From IMG/VR virus record IMGVR_UViG_3300044949_000227, positions 1 to 21,377 of that record: DNA of 21,377 nucleotides; one strand, written 5' to 3'. Below the pieces are notes generated by a model. It was not told the DNA's origin. It searched no databases and worked only from the letters and a program-made list of their open reading frames with translations. Position 1 is the stretch's first letter. Every line of letters begins with the position of its first letter. The DNA comes from a virus. This document shows, piece after piece, positions 1 to 5,201 of this stretch. Both the position numbers and the translations under genes were made by a program.

Positions 1-1
1 T

Positions 2-37
2 GAACAAGTTGCTAGTTGGGCAAAATCTGCATTCTAA
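2..37 (+). CDS. 3' end of an unidentified upstream gene (partial)
   Basis: An open frame enters from the left edge and ends at a TAA at 35-37. Only the last 11 residues are visible (EQVASWAKSAF). By T7 order the genes just before the large terminase are the small terminase, holin or spanin genes, but eleven residues cannot say which. A GGAGAGG purine run follows at 44-50, too far from the terminase ATG at 106 to be its obvious ribosome binding site. Confidence 0.4.
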   Translation, partial: EQVASWAKSAF

Positions 38-105
38 TACTTACGGAGAGGTATCTACAAGCCCCTGCAAGGTGCCTCTTCCCTTACTTAGGTATATTCT
101 ACCAC

Positions 106-1845
106 ATGGACACTTTAACAGCCCTTAAAGACGATTTTCGACTATTCCTTCAAGCACTATGGTCACAGTTAGATCTACCCTCACCAACACGAGCACAATA
201 CGCTATTGCTGATTACCTACAACACGGGCCAAAACGACTACAGATCCAAGCATTTCGTGGTGTAGGTAAGAGCTGGATTACTGGAGCCTTTGTGTTGTGG
301 ACATTGTTTAACAACCCAGAAAAGAAAATCATGATTATCTCCGCTTCCAAAGAGCGTGCTGATAACATGTCGATCTTTCTTCAGAAGCTAATCATTGAGA
401 CACCTTGGCTAGTACATCTAAGACCGAAGTCGGATGATGCCCGGTGGTCACGGATTAGCTTTGATGTGAACTGTTCTCCTCACCAAGCACCTTCAGTTAA
501 GTCAGTTGGTATCACAGGTCAGCTTACTGGTAGCCGTGCAGACCTTATGATTCTTGATGATATCGAAGTTCCAGGTAACTCAATGACTGAGATGATGCGG
601 GAAAAGCTGCTACAACTGTGTACAGAAGCTGAGTCTATCTTAACACCAAAGAAAGACAGCCGAATCATGTACCTTGGTACACCACAGACTACCTTTACCA
701 TCTATCGTAAGCTAGCTGAACGTAACTATAAACCATTCGTTTGGCCTGCACGTTACCCACGTAAACTATCTAACTATGAAGGACTCCTTGCACCACAAGT
801 ACAGGAAGATATCGAAAATGGTGTTGAACCTTGGGATGTAACAGACCCTGATCGCTTCTCTAATGAAGACCTAGTAGAACGTGAAGCTTCCATGGGTCGT
901 AGCAACTTTATGCTACAGTTCATGCTAGATACCAGCCTTAGTGATGCTGAGAAGTTCCCACTTAAGATGGCAGATCTTATCGTTACAGCAGTTAACCCTA
1001 AGGAATGTCCTGATGCTGTAGTGTGGTGTTCAGATCCCAGTAATGTCATTAAAGACTTGCCAACTGTTGGTCTACCTGGCGACTATTTCTATTCACCAAT
1101 GGTCATGCAAGGTGAGTGGTTACCTTACACAGAAACTATCTGCTCTGTAGACCCATCAGGTCGTGGTACAGATGAAACAGCTGCCTCTTTCCTTAGTCAA
1201 CGTAATGGTTTCATCTATCTCCACGAGATGCGTGCATATCAGGATGGTTATTCCGATAATACACTGTTAGATATTCTTAGAGGCTGTAAAAAGTACGGTG
1301 TTACTAAACTCCTAATTGAGACAAACTTTGGTGATGGTATTGTCGGTGAACTCTTTAAGAAACACCTTCAACAAACTAAACAAGCAATCGACATCGAAGA
1401 AGTACGTGCTAATGTCCGAAAGGAAGATCGTATTATCGACACACTAGAACCTGTTCTTAATCAACATAAACTGATTGTTAATAGGTCAGTTGTAGAATGG
1501 GATTTTAACTCAAATAAAGACGCAGCTCCAGAGACACGACTCCTATACATGCTATTCTATCAAATGAGTCGTATGTGTCGTGAAAAAGGTGCAGTAAGAC
1601 ATGATGATAGACTAGACTCACTAGCTCAAGGTGTTAAATACTTTACAGATGCTCTAGCTATCTCAGCATATGAAGCTATTAAGACACGTAAACAAGAAGA
1701 CTGGCTTGATATCCAAGAATCTTGGCTAGATGACCCCCAATCTGCAGCTAATCATATGGCATTTGGGTTCAATTTAGACCAACGTAGACAAGCAAGACAA
1801 CTAGCTGGTAAGTCCTCAGTTCCTACATATTTTATAGTTAATTAA
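106..1845 (+). CDS. terL: Terminase large subunit (DNA packaging ATPase/nuclease)
   Basis: This is the motor of DNA packaging. It docks on the portal, translocates DNA with its ATPase and cuts the concatemer with its nuclease. At 579 residues it matches T7 gp19 (586). The ATPase domain shows a Walker A-type loop, RGVGKSW (residues 51-57), and a Walker B strand, LMILDDIE (residues 147-154). The nuclease domain shows the acidic strand VDPSGRGTDE (Asp349) and a late acidic pair in HDDRLDSL (Asp500/Asp501). The frame is open to a TTG at 16, but the 30 extra residues are unlike the family, and MDTLTALKDD from the ATG at 106 is a normal start. It is followed by 260 bases without a gene, then a terminator. 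In T7 this gene lies at the right genome end, which bears on where the ends fall here. Confidence 0.95.
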   Translation: MDTLTALKDDFRLFLQALWSQLDLPSPTRAQYAIADYLQHGPKRLQIQAFRGVGKSWITGAFVLWTLFNNPEKKIMIISASKERADNMSIFLQKLIIETPWLVHLRPKSDDARWSRISFDVNCSPHQAPSVKSVGITGQLTGSRADLMILDDIEVPGNSMTEMMREKLLQLCTEAESILTPKKDSRIMYLGTPQTTFTIYRKLAERNYKPFVWPARYPRKLSNYEGLLAPQVQEDIENGVEPWDVTDPDRFSNEDLVEREASMGRSNFMLQFMLDTSLSDAEKFPLKMADLIVTAVNPKECPDAVVWCSDPSNVIKDLPTVGLPGDYFYSPMVMQGEWLPYTETICSVDPSGRGTDETAASFLSQRNGFIYLHEMRAYQDGYSDNTLLDILRGCKKYGVTKLLIETNFGDGIVGELFKKHLQQTKQAIDIEEVRANVRKEDRIIDTLEPVLNQHKLIVNRSVVEWDFNSNKDAAPETRLLYMLFYQMSRMCREKGAVRHDDRLDSLAQGVKYFTDALAISAYEAIKTRKQEDWLDIQESWLDDPQSAANHMAFGFNLDQRRQARQLAGKSSVPTYFIVN

Positions 1846-1850
1846 ACCCT

Positions 1851-1882
1851 AGTCATACCAATGGATTTGGACCGATAACCGC
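1851..1882 (+). repeat. Right-end copy of a two-part block repeated at 3329-3384
   Basis: Just after terL lie an 18-base string, agtcataccaatggattt (1851-1868), and gataaccgc (1874-1882). Both recur in the same order about 1.5 kb downstream in the early leader, at 3329-3346 (two substitutions) and 3376-3384 (exact). The two places flank the inferred joined genome ends. A role in packaging or replication is inference. Confidence 0.5.
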
Positions 1883-1896
1883 CGTATACAGGAGAA
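1879..1896 (+). promoter_or_regulatory. Candidate phage RNA polymerase promoter after terL
   Basis: The string CCGCCGTATACAGGAGAA resembles the start-site half of a T7 promoter (TATAGGGAGA) and recurs almost exactly at 6453-6470, inside the RNA polymerase gene. Its place just after terL matches the T7 phi-OR promoter near the right genome end. A strong terminator follows 28 bases later. No characterised promoter of a related phage RNA polymerase was recognised, so this is a pattern-based proposal only. Confidence 0.35.
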
Positions 1897-1923
1897 GGGA
1901 AGGGTGGACCCGACTTCTGTAGG

Positions 1924-1964
1924 AGGAAGACATGTCTTTATCAAGACACATCTTCCTCTTTTTC
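1924..1964 (+). terminator. Strong intrinsic terminator downstream of terL
   Basis: A 15-base stem with two central mismatches (arms 1924-1938 and 1943-1957) closes on a four-base TATC loop and runs into CTTTTTC at 1958-1964. This is a typical rho-independent terminator. It would end late transcripts coming through terL, and separates them from the small-gene/thyX pair downstream. Confidence 0.85.
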
Positions 1965-2035
1965 TAATGAACAGTGAGGGAATAAAAGACCAAAGACAAA
2001 GATCTCCCTCTTAGTTCATTCATCTACTCTACTGA

Positions 2036-2090
2036 CTGAATCTTGTGAGTACTGATTCTCCCAATTCTTCTGAATCCTGTCACTACTGAT
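2036..2090 (+). repeat. Imperfect 21-base direct repeat with 34-base period
   Basis: The 21-base units at 2036-2056 (CTGAATCTTGTGAGTACTGAT) and 2070-2090 differ at three positions and sit 34 bases apart, within the 260-base non-coding stretch between terL and the next gene. Nothing else is visible between the terminator and the ATG at 2106. Short repeats near genome ends occur in T7-like phages; no function can be assigned here. Confidence 0.5.
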
Positions 2091-2105
2091 ACTACTGTAT
2101 GCGTT

Positions 2106-2300
2106 ATGAGTAGAACATATCGTAAGCAACCACTACGTAATCAATTCCGTCACCCTAAGACACATAATGAACAAAAACAAGTTCAAGTGTCAAATAATTA
2201 TTACGATAACGAGTATTCAGTAAAAATTAGAAACCGTTATATTCCTACTGCATACGACGACATCACTGCCACCTCCATCTACCAAAACGATCATCGATGA
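2106..2300 (+). CDS. Small basic hypothetical protein upstream of thyX
   Basis: A 64-residue protein rich in Arg, Asn, Gln and Tyr (starts MSRTYRKQPLRNQFRHP), with no signal peptide, membrane segment or recognised domain. Its TGA (2298-2300) overlaps the thyX ATG (2297) in an ATGA junction, so the two are probably translated together. That coupling is the main evidence that it is real. It begins 141 bases after the terminator, with no clear Shine-Dalgarno sequence. The function is not recognised. Confidence 0.7.
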   Translation: MSRTYRKQPLRNQFRHPKTHNEQKQVQVSNNYYDNEYSVKIRNRYIPTAYDDITATSIYQNDHR

Positions 2301-2932
2301 CTCATACCGCCACCCTGGTACACATCACTCCTAACGCTGAAGAACTTATTAGTTACATGGCTAGGGTATCTAACCCAAGTAATCAAAACAACACTGAGAC
2401 CAGTGCTAAACTAATTAAGTATCTCATTGATCATCAACATTGGTCACCCTTTGAGATGGTTAATATGTGTGTAGAGATTAACACTACTAGGAGTATAGCA
2501 GCACAGATTCTTAGACACCGTAGCTTTAGCTTTCAAGAGTTTAGCCAACGGTATGCAGAAGTAACAACACCTGCCTCTATTCCTGAACTCCGTAGGCAAG
2601 ATGTTAAAAACCGACAGAATAGTATTGATGATCTGGATGAAGTGTTAAAGCAAAACTTCCAATTTAGGATTGGTAGTCTTTACTCTAGTTGCTATGGTCT
2701 TTATAAAGATATGGTAGCAGCTGGTATTGCTAAGGAATGTGCCAGGGAAGTGTTGCCTATGGCAGCTCCAACACGGTTGTACATGAATGGTACGATTAGG
2801 TCTTGGTTGCATTATTGTGACTTGAGAACCAGTAATGGTACGCAAAAGGAACATGCAGTAATTGCTGGACAGGTTCAAGACTTGTTGTATGAGCATTTAC
2901 CGAATGTGTGTAGTGCAATGTGGGATAAATGA
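2297..2932 (+). CDS. thyX: FAD-dependent thymidylate synthase ThyX
   Basis: ThyX methylates dUMP to dTMP using methylenetetrahydrofolate as carbon donor and FAD/NADPH as reductant, and works as a tetramer. The protein has 211 residues, a normal length. The signature RHRxxSxxxxSxR is present as RHRSFSFQEFSQR (residues 73-85). The usual Asn after the first Ser is Gln here. The start overlaps the preceding stop by four bases (ATGA), and an intrinsic terminator follows about 76 bases after the stop. It lies between terL and the early region, away from the other nucleotide genes (mazG-like, nrdA, nrdB) at 13.7-16.2 kb. It probably helps convert host deoxynucleotides into phage DNA precursors. Confidence 0.93.
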   Translation: MTHTATLVHITPNAEELISYMARVSNPSNQNNTETSAKLIKYLIDHQHWSPFEMVNMCVEINTTRSIAAQILRHRSFSFQEFSQRYAEVTTPASIPELRRQDVKNRQNSIDDLDEVLKQNFQFRIGSLYSSCYGLYKDMVAAGIAKECAREVLPMAAPTRLYMNGTIRSWLHYCDLRTSNGTQKEHAVIAGQVQDLLYEHLPNVCSAMWDK

Positions 2933-3008
2933 GCTTCTAAGGTGTCTATAAGGCTCTACAACACGTGTTAAGTGTGTTTTTGGTGTCTTTGTATGTTCAT
3001 ACTGTTCA

Positions 3009-3046
3009 AAGCCCTTCTGGGTCGTTCTGGAGGGGCTTAGATTTTT
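3009..3046 (+). terminator. Intrinsic terminator after thyX
   Basis: A ten-pair stem with two G-U pairs (arms aagcccttct, 3009-3018, and ggaggggctt, 3029-3038) has a ten-base loop and is followed by AGATTTTTG. It insulates the region that follows from thyX transcription. Its T-tract overlaps the -35 box of the next promoter, so termination and early initiation are packed together. Confidence 0.85.
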
Positions 3047-3074
3047 GACAGAAATTTCTCAAGTCTTATATAAC
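3045..3074 (+). promoter_or_regulatory. Host sigma-70 early promoter (candidate P1)
   Basis: A perfect -35 box TTGACA (3045-3050) is followed after 16 bases by TATATA (3067-3072), or after 18 by TATAAC (3069-3074). A start near 3080 would send host RNA polymerase into the early genes, as the A promoters do in T7. The site lies immediately after a terminator and before the early cluster, which is the expected place. No activity data are available. Confidence 0.65.
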
Positions 3075-3086
3075 GCTGGACCAGCG
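3074..3086 (+). repeat. GC-rich palindrome at the inferred early transcription start
   Basis: CGCTGG and CCAGCG are separated by one A (3080), a near-perfect 13-base palindrome just where P1 would start transcription. A second palindrome, AGAAATTTCT (3050-3059), lies in the promoter spacer. Either could be an operator or the 5' hairpin of the transcript; this is inferred from position alone. Confidence 0.4.
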
Positions 3087-3303
3087 CCGCAGCCCCCCAT
3101 AGGGGTACCCCCCCGGATCACACGTGCACACGCCCGTAGGCACCAGCATGTACGCACCCAGGCACACGCATAGCCGTGTCCAGCGCATCTGCATCAGGCA
3201 CAGGTACGCAGGACATAGGCGCATGGCCAGACACACACGCACACACGAGGAGTGGACAGTAGCACAACTGTACTACCTATCAATCTCACACATCTGTCGA
3301 CCC

Positions 3304-3327
3304 TTATTGAGAACGTTATTGAGAACC
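3304..3327 (+). repeat. Tandem 12-base repeat in the leader
   Basis: Two adjacent units, ttattgagaacg (3304-3315) and ttattgagaacc (3316-3327), differ only in the last base. They directly precede the second copy of the terL-side block (3329-3384). Each contains TTGAGA, like a -35 box, but no -10 box lies at a useful distance. Confidence 0.5.
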
Positions 3328-3328
3328 C

Positions 3329-3384
3329 AGTCATACCAACGGATCTCAGCGATTAACTGTACCATCAGCAACACTGATAACCGC
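3329..3384 (+). repeat. Left-end copy of the two-part block found after terL
   Basis: Here agtcataccaacggatct (3329-3346) matches 1851-1868 at 16 of 18 positions, and gataaccgc (3376-3384) matches 1874-1882 exactly. The spacing between the parts is 29 bases here and 5 bases after terL. Order and strand are conserved. Confidence 0.5.
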
Positions 3385-3599
3385 TGCACCGCAATGGATC
3401 AGGCTGTACTATGTGCCACTTACTCCAACTGTCCACCACACTGAGCTGCTACTGTGAACCCATACTCTTCTTTGAATGTTGAGTTACTCGACTCTCCCTG
3501 TTAAGGGTGAGGAGAGTCTCGAAACTTCAACCAGAAGAGATGAGAACCTCCAACCTGACCACTCTGCCGACCCATAAGGAACGCTGATCGGTCAACCCC

Positions 3600-3628
3600 T
3601 TGACAAGCCGCCGCTCACCGGTTACAGT
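3600..3628 (+). promoter_or_regulatory. Second host-type promoter candidate (P2) within the leader
   Basis: TTGACA (3600-3605) and TACAGT (3623-3628) are separated by 17 bases. The -35 box is perfect and the -10 box matches TATAAT at four of six positions. Tandem early host promoters are the rule in T7 (A1-A3), so a second start here is plausible. It would give a leader of about 230 bases. The -10 region overlaps a small inverted repeat (3614-3618/3627-3631). Confidence 0.4.
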
Positions 3629-3780
3629 GAGTACACGAACCTCGACAACCGAATAAGCACACCGTCAGCGGAGCAACCGCTAGGTCTCGACAAGCAGCAT
3701 GGGTCAGTGACTGCGAGGTGTGGTAGAGTACACAGACCGCCGAGCCACAGGCGGTATACAAGTATGATCATGGCACCACA

Positions 3781-3820
3781 TGCGTCTGTTGTAGCGGTGA
3801 AAGCGATACGCTAAGACGCA
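3781..3820 (+). other. Bulged stem-loop upstream of the first early gene
   Basis: Arms tgcgtct (3781-3787) and agacgca (3814-3820) pair perfectly. After a four-base bulge on the left, tagcg (3792-3796) pairs with cgcta (3809-3813). That makes 12 pairs around a 12-base loop, about 45 bases before the first early ATG. There is no T-tract, so it is not an intrinsic terminator. A ribonuclease III site, a regulatory element, or part of a larger RNA fold are all possible. Confidence 0.6.
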
Positions 3821-3847
3821 CCCGACGGCGACTAGTCGTCACCTATC

Positions 3848-3855
3848 CACTTGCT
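3848..3855 (+). promoter_or_regulatory. CACTTGCT element, copy 1, at the Shine-Dalgarno position
   Basis: The octamer CACTTGCT starts 16 bases before the ATG of the first early gene. The same octamer precedes the next two genes (4175-4182 and 4526-4533) at 18 and 16 bases. None of the three has a purine-rich Shine-Dalgarno sequence. A translation or processing signal is inferred. Confidence 0.45.
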
Positions 3856-3863
3856 TCATTACT

Positions 3864-4103
3864 ATGTTCAGCTTCAACGTTGTTAACCGCACTTCGTCTG
3901 CCATTGATTGTCTGCTTGTTGATCCCATGCGTGGCACTGCATGTGTCATCTTCAAGAATGGGTACAGCTATGTATACCTCAATGTGTCTCGTCGTGCTAT
4001 TGTTAACCTGCTCATGAATAAGAACATGAGCCTTGGTTTCTGGGTTAACGAGAACCTGATCAACACTAAGCGTGTCTTTGAGCAGCGCATTGCTGCTGCT
4101 TGA
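3864..4103 (+). CDS. First early gene; KTSC-domain-like small protein
   Basis: A 79-residue protein. The stretch TSSAIDCLLVDPMRGTACVIFKNG (written here only as a range, residues 10-33), then YSYVYLNV, a Leu-Leu pair and SLGFWVNENLI, follows the pattern of the KTSC family. That pattern is a small beta-rich domain with S-x-I, V-x-F-x-x-G, Y-x-Y-x-x-V, S-x-G-x-x-x-N-x-x-I; its biochemical role is unknown. As the first gene behind the host promoters it is probably made within minutes of infection and could modify the host. The start is preceded by CACTTGCT rather than a Shine-Dalgarno sequence. The domain call is from memory of the motif pattern, not a search. Confidence 0.75.
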   Translation: MFSFNVVNRTSSAIDCLLVDPMRGTACVIFKNGYSYVYLNVSRRAIVNLLMNKNMSLGFWVNENLINTKRVFEQRIAAA

Positions 4104-4127
4104 TTAGCACCTAGTTAGTTACACTCT

Positions 4128-4171
4128 CCCATCACATTGTTGATGGGTTTCTGTAGCTCACTTACAGCTAC
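4128..4171 (+). other. Tandem hairpins between early genes 1 and 2
   Basis: The first hairpin pairs cccatca (4128-4134) with tgatggg (4141-4147) around a six-base loop and is followed by TTTCTGT. The second pairs gtagct (4153-4158) with agctac (4166-4171) around a seven-base loop. The short T-run makes the first a weak terminator or attenuator at most. The pair may be an RNA processing site that trims the early message. The second CACTTGCT element follows at 4175. Confidence 0.6.
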
Positions 4172-4174
4172 GTT

Positions 4175-4182
4175 CACTTGCT
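4175..4182 (+). promoter_or_regulatory. CACTTGCT element, copy 2
   Basis: An exact octamer copy that begins 18 bases before the ATG at 4193 and directly follows the tandem hairpins. No Shine-Dalgarno sequence is present. Confidence 0.45.
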
Positions 4183-4192
4183 TACACAAACA

Positions 4193-4513
4193 ATGCTGTT
4201 CTATTCACACGAACTGACCAATGCTCTTAATGAGCGCTTCGATGATCTTGATGAGATCAAAGACATAGCTCAGTATGGCTGTGCAATGGGGGTCTCTGGT
4301 TTTATTTACATGCATGAGACCACTAAGTTCTTCCATGAGTTCGAAGATGACATCGAGGATGTGTGCTATGATACACTCGGTGATGACTTCATGTCTATCA
4401 TTGCCAAGAATACCACGAGTGTTCAAGGTATGATTCAAGTTATGGTATGGCATGTCATTGAGACATACTGCCAACGTGTTGTTGAAGAGGAAGAGATTGG
4501 GCAGGCTGCCTGA
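4193..4513 (+). CDS. Acidic early hypothetical protein
   Basis: A 106-residue, strongly acidic protein (many Asp/Glu; starts MLFYSHELTNALNERF, ends EEEEIGQAA). It is predicted mostly helical by eye, with a central region FIYMHETTKFFHEFEDDIED and no membrane segment. The frame is open to a TTG at 4178, but that lies inside the CACTTGCT element, so the ATG is chosen. The function is not recognised. Small acidic early proteins of T7-like phages often act on host enzymes by charge mimicry; this is a family tendency, not evidence for this protein. Confidence 0.7.
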   Translation: MLFYSHELTNALNERFDDLDEIKDIAQYGCAMGVSGFIYMHETTKFFHEFEDDIEDVCYDTLGDDFMSIIAKNTTSVQGMIQVMVWHVIETYCQRVVEEEEIGQAA

Positions 4514-4525
4514 TCATCACTTGTA

Positions 4526-4533
4526 CACTTGCT
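4526..4533 (+). promoter_or_regulatory. CACTTGCT element, copy 3
   Basis: An exact octamer copy that begins 16 bases before the ATG at 4542, the same spacing as copy 1. A partial copy, CACTTG, lies just upstream at 4518-4523. Confidence 0.45.
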
Positions 4534-4541
4534 GATTCATT

Positions 4542-4733
4542 ATGACTAACGCAATCCACGACACTGCTGTTAAAGTTGATGTCTTCCCTGATGAGTTCAA
4601 GCCAATCATGAAGGCACTCAAGTACACACTACTGTGTGAGGCTAGAGATGCTATCCTCAATGAGGATGAGTGGGCTGCTGTTGATGGGTGGCTTAATTAC
4701 ATCTCTGACATTGCACTTAACGAGGCTGTATGA
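4542..4733 (+). CDS. Small acidic early hypothetical protein
   Basis: A 63-residue protein (MTNAIHDTAVKVDVFPDEF...) with an acidic, helix-forming C-terminal half containing NEDEWAAVDGWLNYI. There is no membrane segment or known domain. Its TGA (4731-4733) overlaps the next ATG (4730) in an ATGA junction, which supports it and the next frame as real, coupled genes. The function is not recognised. Confidence 0.7.
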   Translation: MTNAIHDTAVKVDVFPDEFKPIMKALKYTLLCEARDAILNEDEWAAVDGWLNYISDIALNEAV

Positions 4734-4900
4734 AAGCTAACATTCGTATCTTACTTGAGCGATTCATTCGTGATGGTATTGATCATACCTTCATGAATAC
4801 AGATGTTGAGGTATCCACCAGTGATGCACAACGGCTAGCTGACGAATTGGACAACCGTATCTGGTTGTACATAGATGAGTACTTCGATTTCGACAACTGA
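4730..4900 (+). CDS. 56-residue early hypothetical protein
   Basis: A short frame (starts MKANIRILLERFIRDGID, ends YIDEYFDFDN) that a 60-residue cut-off would miss. Support comes from its junctions: it starts in an ATGA overlap with the gene before and ends in a TGATG overlap with the gene after, a pattern repeated through this operon. It is acidic at the C terminus and probably helical. The function is not recognised. Confidence 0.65.
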   Translation: MKANIRILLERFIRDGIDHTFMNTDVEVSTSDAQRLADELDNRIWLYIDEYFDFDN

Positions 4901-5142
4901 TGAAACTTTCCATGCCCAGTGACATACTGATTGGACAATACCTACAGTTTTTCACACTCATAGTGGCTGCAAGTATCGCTGCTGTGTATACTTGTGGCTA
5001 CACATTTGGTCTCTTTGTTCATTCACTTAACGACAAATGTACACAACTCATAAGGGACTCCGTGAATACGAAATCACCCTTCGTTCAGGTGTTTGGTATA
5101 TCCTTGCACCCGACTCTGAGCAAGCTGCTTGGCGTGCTCTAG
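4900..5142 (+). CDS. Small early membrane protein
   Basis: 80 residues. A hydrophobic segment of about 23 residues (roughly 14-36, FFTLIVAASIAAVYTCGYTF and onward) reads as one transmembrane helix, followed by a polar tail, so it probably sits in the host inner membrane. It starts in a TGATG overlap with the preceding stop. The last third (from 5037) overlaps another well-supported frame by 106 bases, so that part of the sequence codes in two frames. The function is not recognised; roles such as superinfection exclusion are only guesses. Confidence 0.6.
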   Translation: MKLSMPSDILIGQYLQFFTLIVAASIAAVYTCGYTFGLFVHSLNDKCTQLIRDSVNTKSPFVQVFGISLHPTLSKLLGVL

Positions 5143-5201
5143 AGTTGTCCCGTGAACGTAATGATCAACTACTAAATGTCAAACAAACAGATGAGTGGTA
5201 A
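5037..5201 (+). CDS. 54-residue early hypothetical protein, overlapping both neighbours
   Basis: A short frame below common length cut-offs (starts MYTTHKGLREYEITLRSG, then VWYILAPDSEQAAWRALELS). Its start lies inside the membrane-protein gene and its end overlaps the next gene by 26 bases. Protein-like alternation of hydrophobic and charged residues, and an amphipathic helix (EQAAWRALELSRERND), argue that it is real; overlap by both neighbours argues for caution. The function is not recognised. Confidence 0.6.
   Translation: MYTTHKGLREYEITLRSGVWYILAPDSEQAAWRALELSRERNDQLLNVKQTDEW

Larger units (their letters stand above)
3075..3863 (+). other. Long non-coding, stem-loop-rich early leader; probable site of the genome ends
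   Basis: No convincing gene lies in these roughly 790 bases. The longest frame (from a GTG at 3124) gives a His/Arg/Cys-rich peptide typical of spurious translation. The first part, to about 3250, is C/A-rich with alternating CA/CG runs and a C-run, CCCCCC, beside GGGGTACCCCCCC. Beyond 3480, inverted repeats are dense: 3490-3497/3511-3518, 3614-3618/3627-3631, 3667-3671/3677-3681, 3639-3644/3714-3719 (enclosing the previous one), 3736-3741/3750-3755 and 3781-3820, plus the palindrome CGACTAGTCG at 3829-3838. A transcript from P1 would carry all of this ahead of the first early gene. It could be a large structured RNA, a processed leader, replication or packaging sequence including a collapsed terminal repeat, or several of these. 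No tRNA was recognised. Confidence 0.6.

Noticed and set aside
16-105. TTG-initiated extension of the terminase
   Set aside because: It would add 30 residues unlike the family and overlap the end of the preceding gene. The ATG at 106 gives the normal gp19 length.
2960-2981. Additional terminator right after thyX
   Set aside because: The AACACGTGTT palindrome and later GTTTTTG form only a short weak stem compared with the strong terminator at 3009-3046.
3124-3444. 106-codon open frame starting at GTG in the leader
   Set aside because: The translation is His/Arg/Thr/Cys-rich without hydrophobic core or family resemblance, lies in skewed CA-rich sequence, and has no coupling to a neighbour. 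It is more likely an accident of composition.
3075-3863. tRNA gene or CRISPR-like array in the leader
   Set aside because: No T-arm consensus or cloverleaf spacing, and no regular repeats with unique spacers; the stems differ from one another in sequence.
4984-4992. GTATAC occurrences as more copies of the phage promoter
   Set aside because: Only the hexamer is shared (also near 3974), without the CCGCC lead or the AGGGAGA end.
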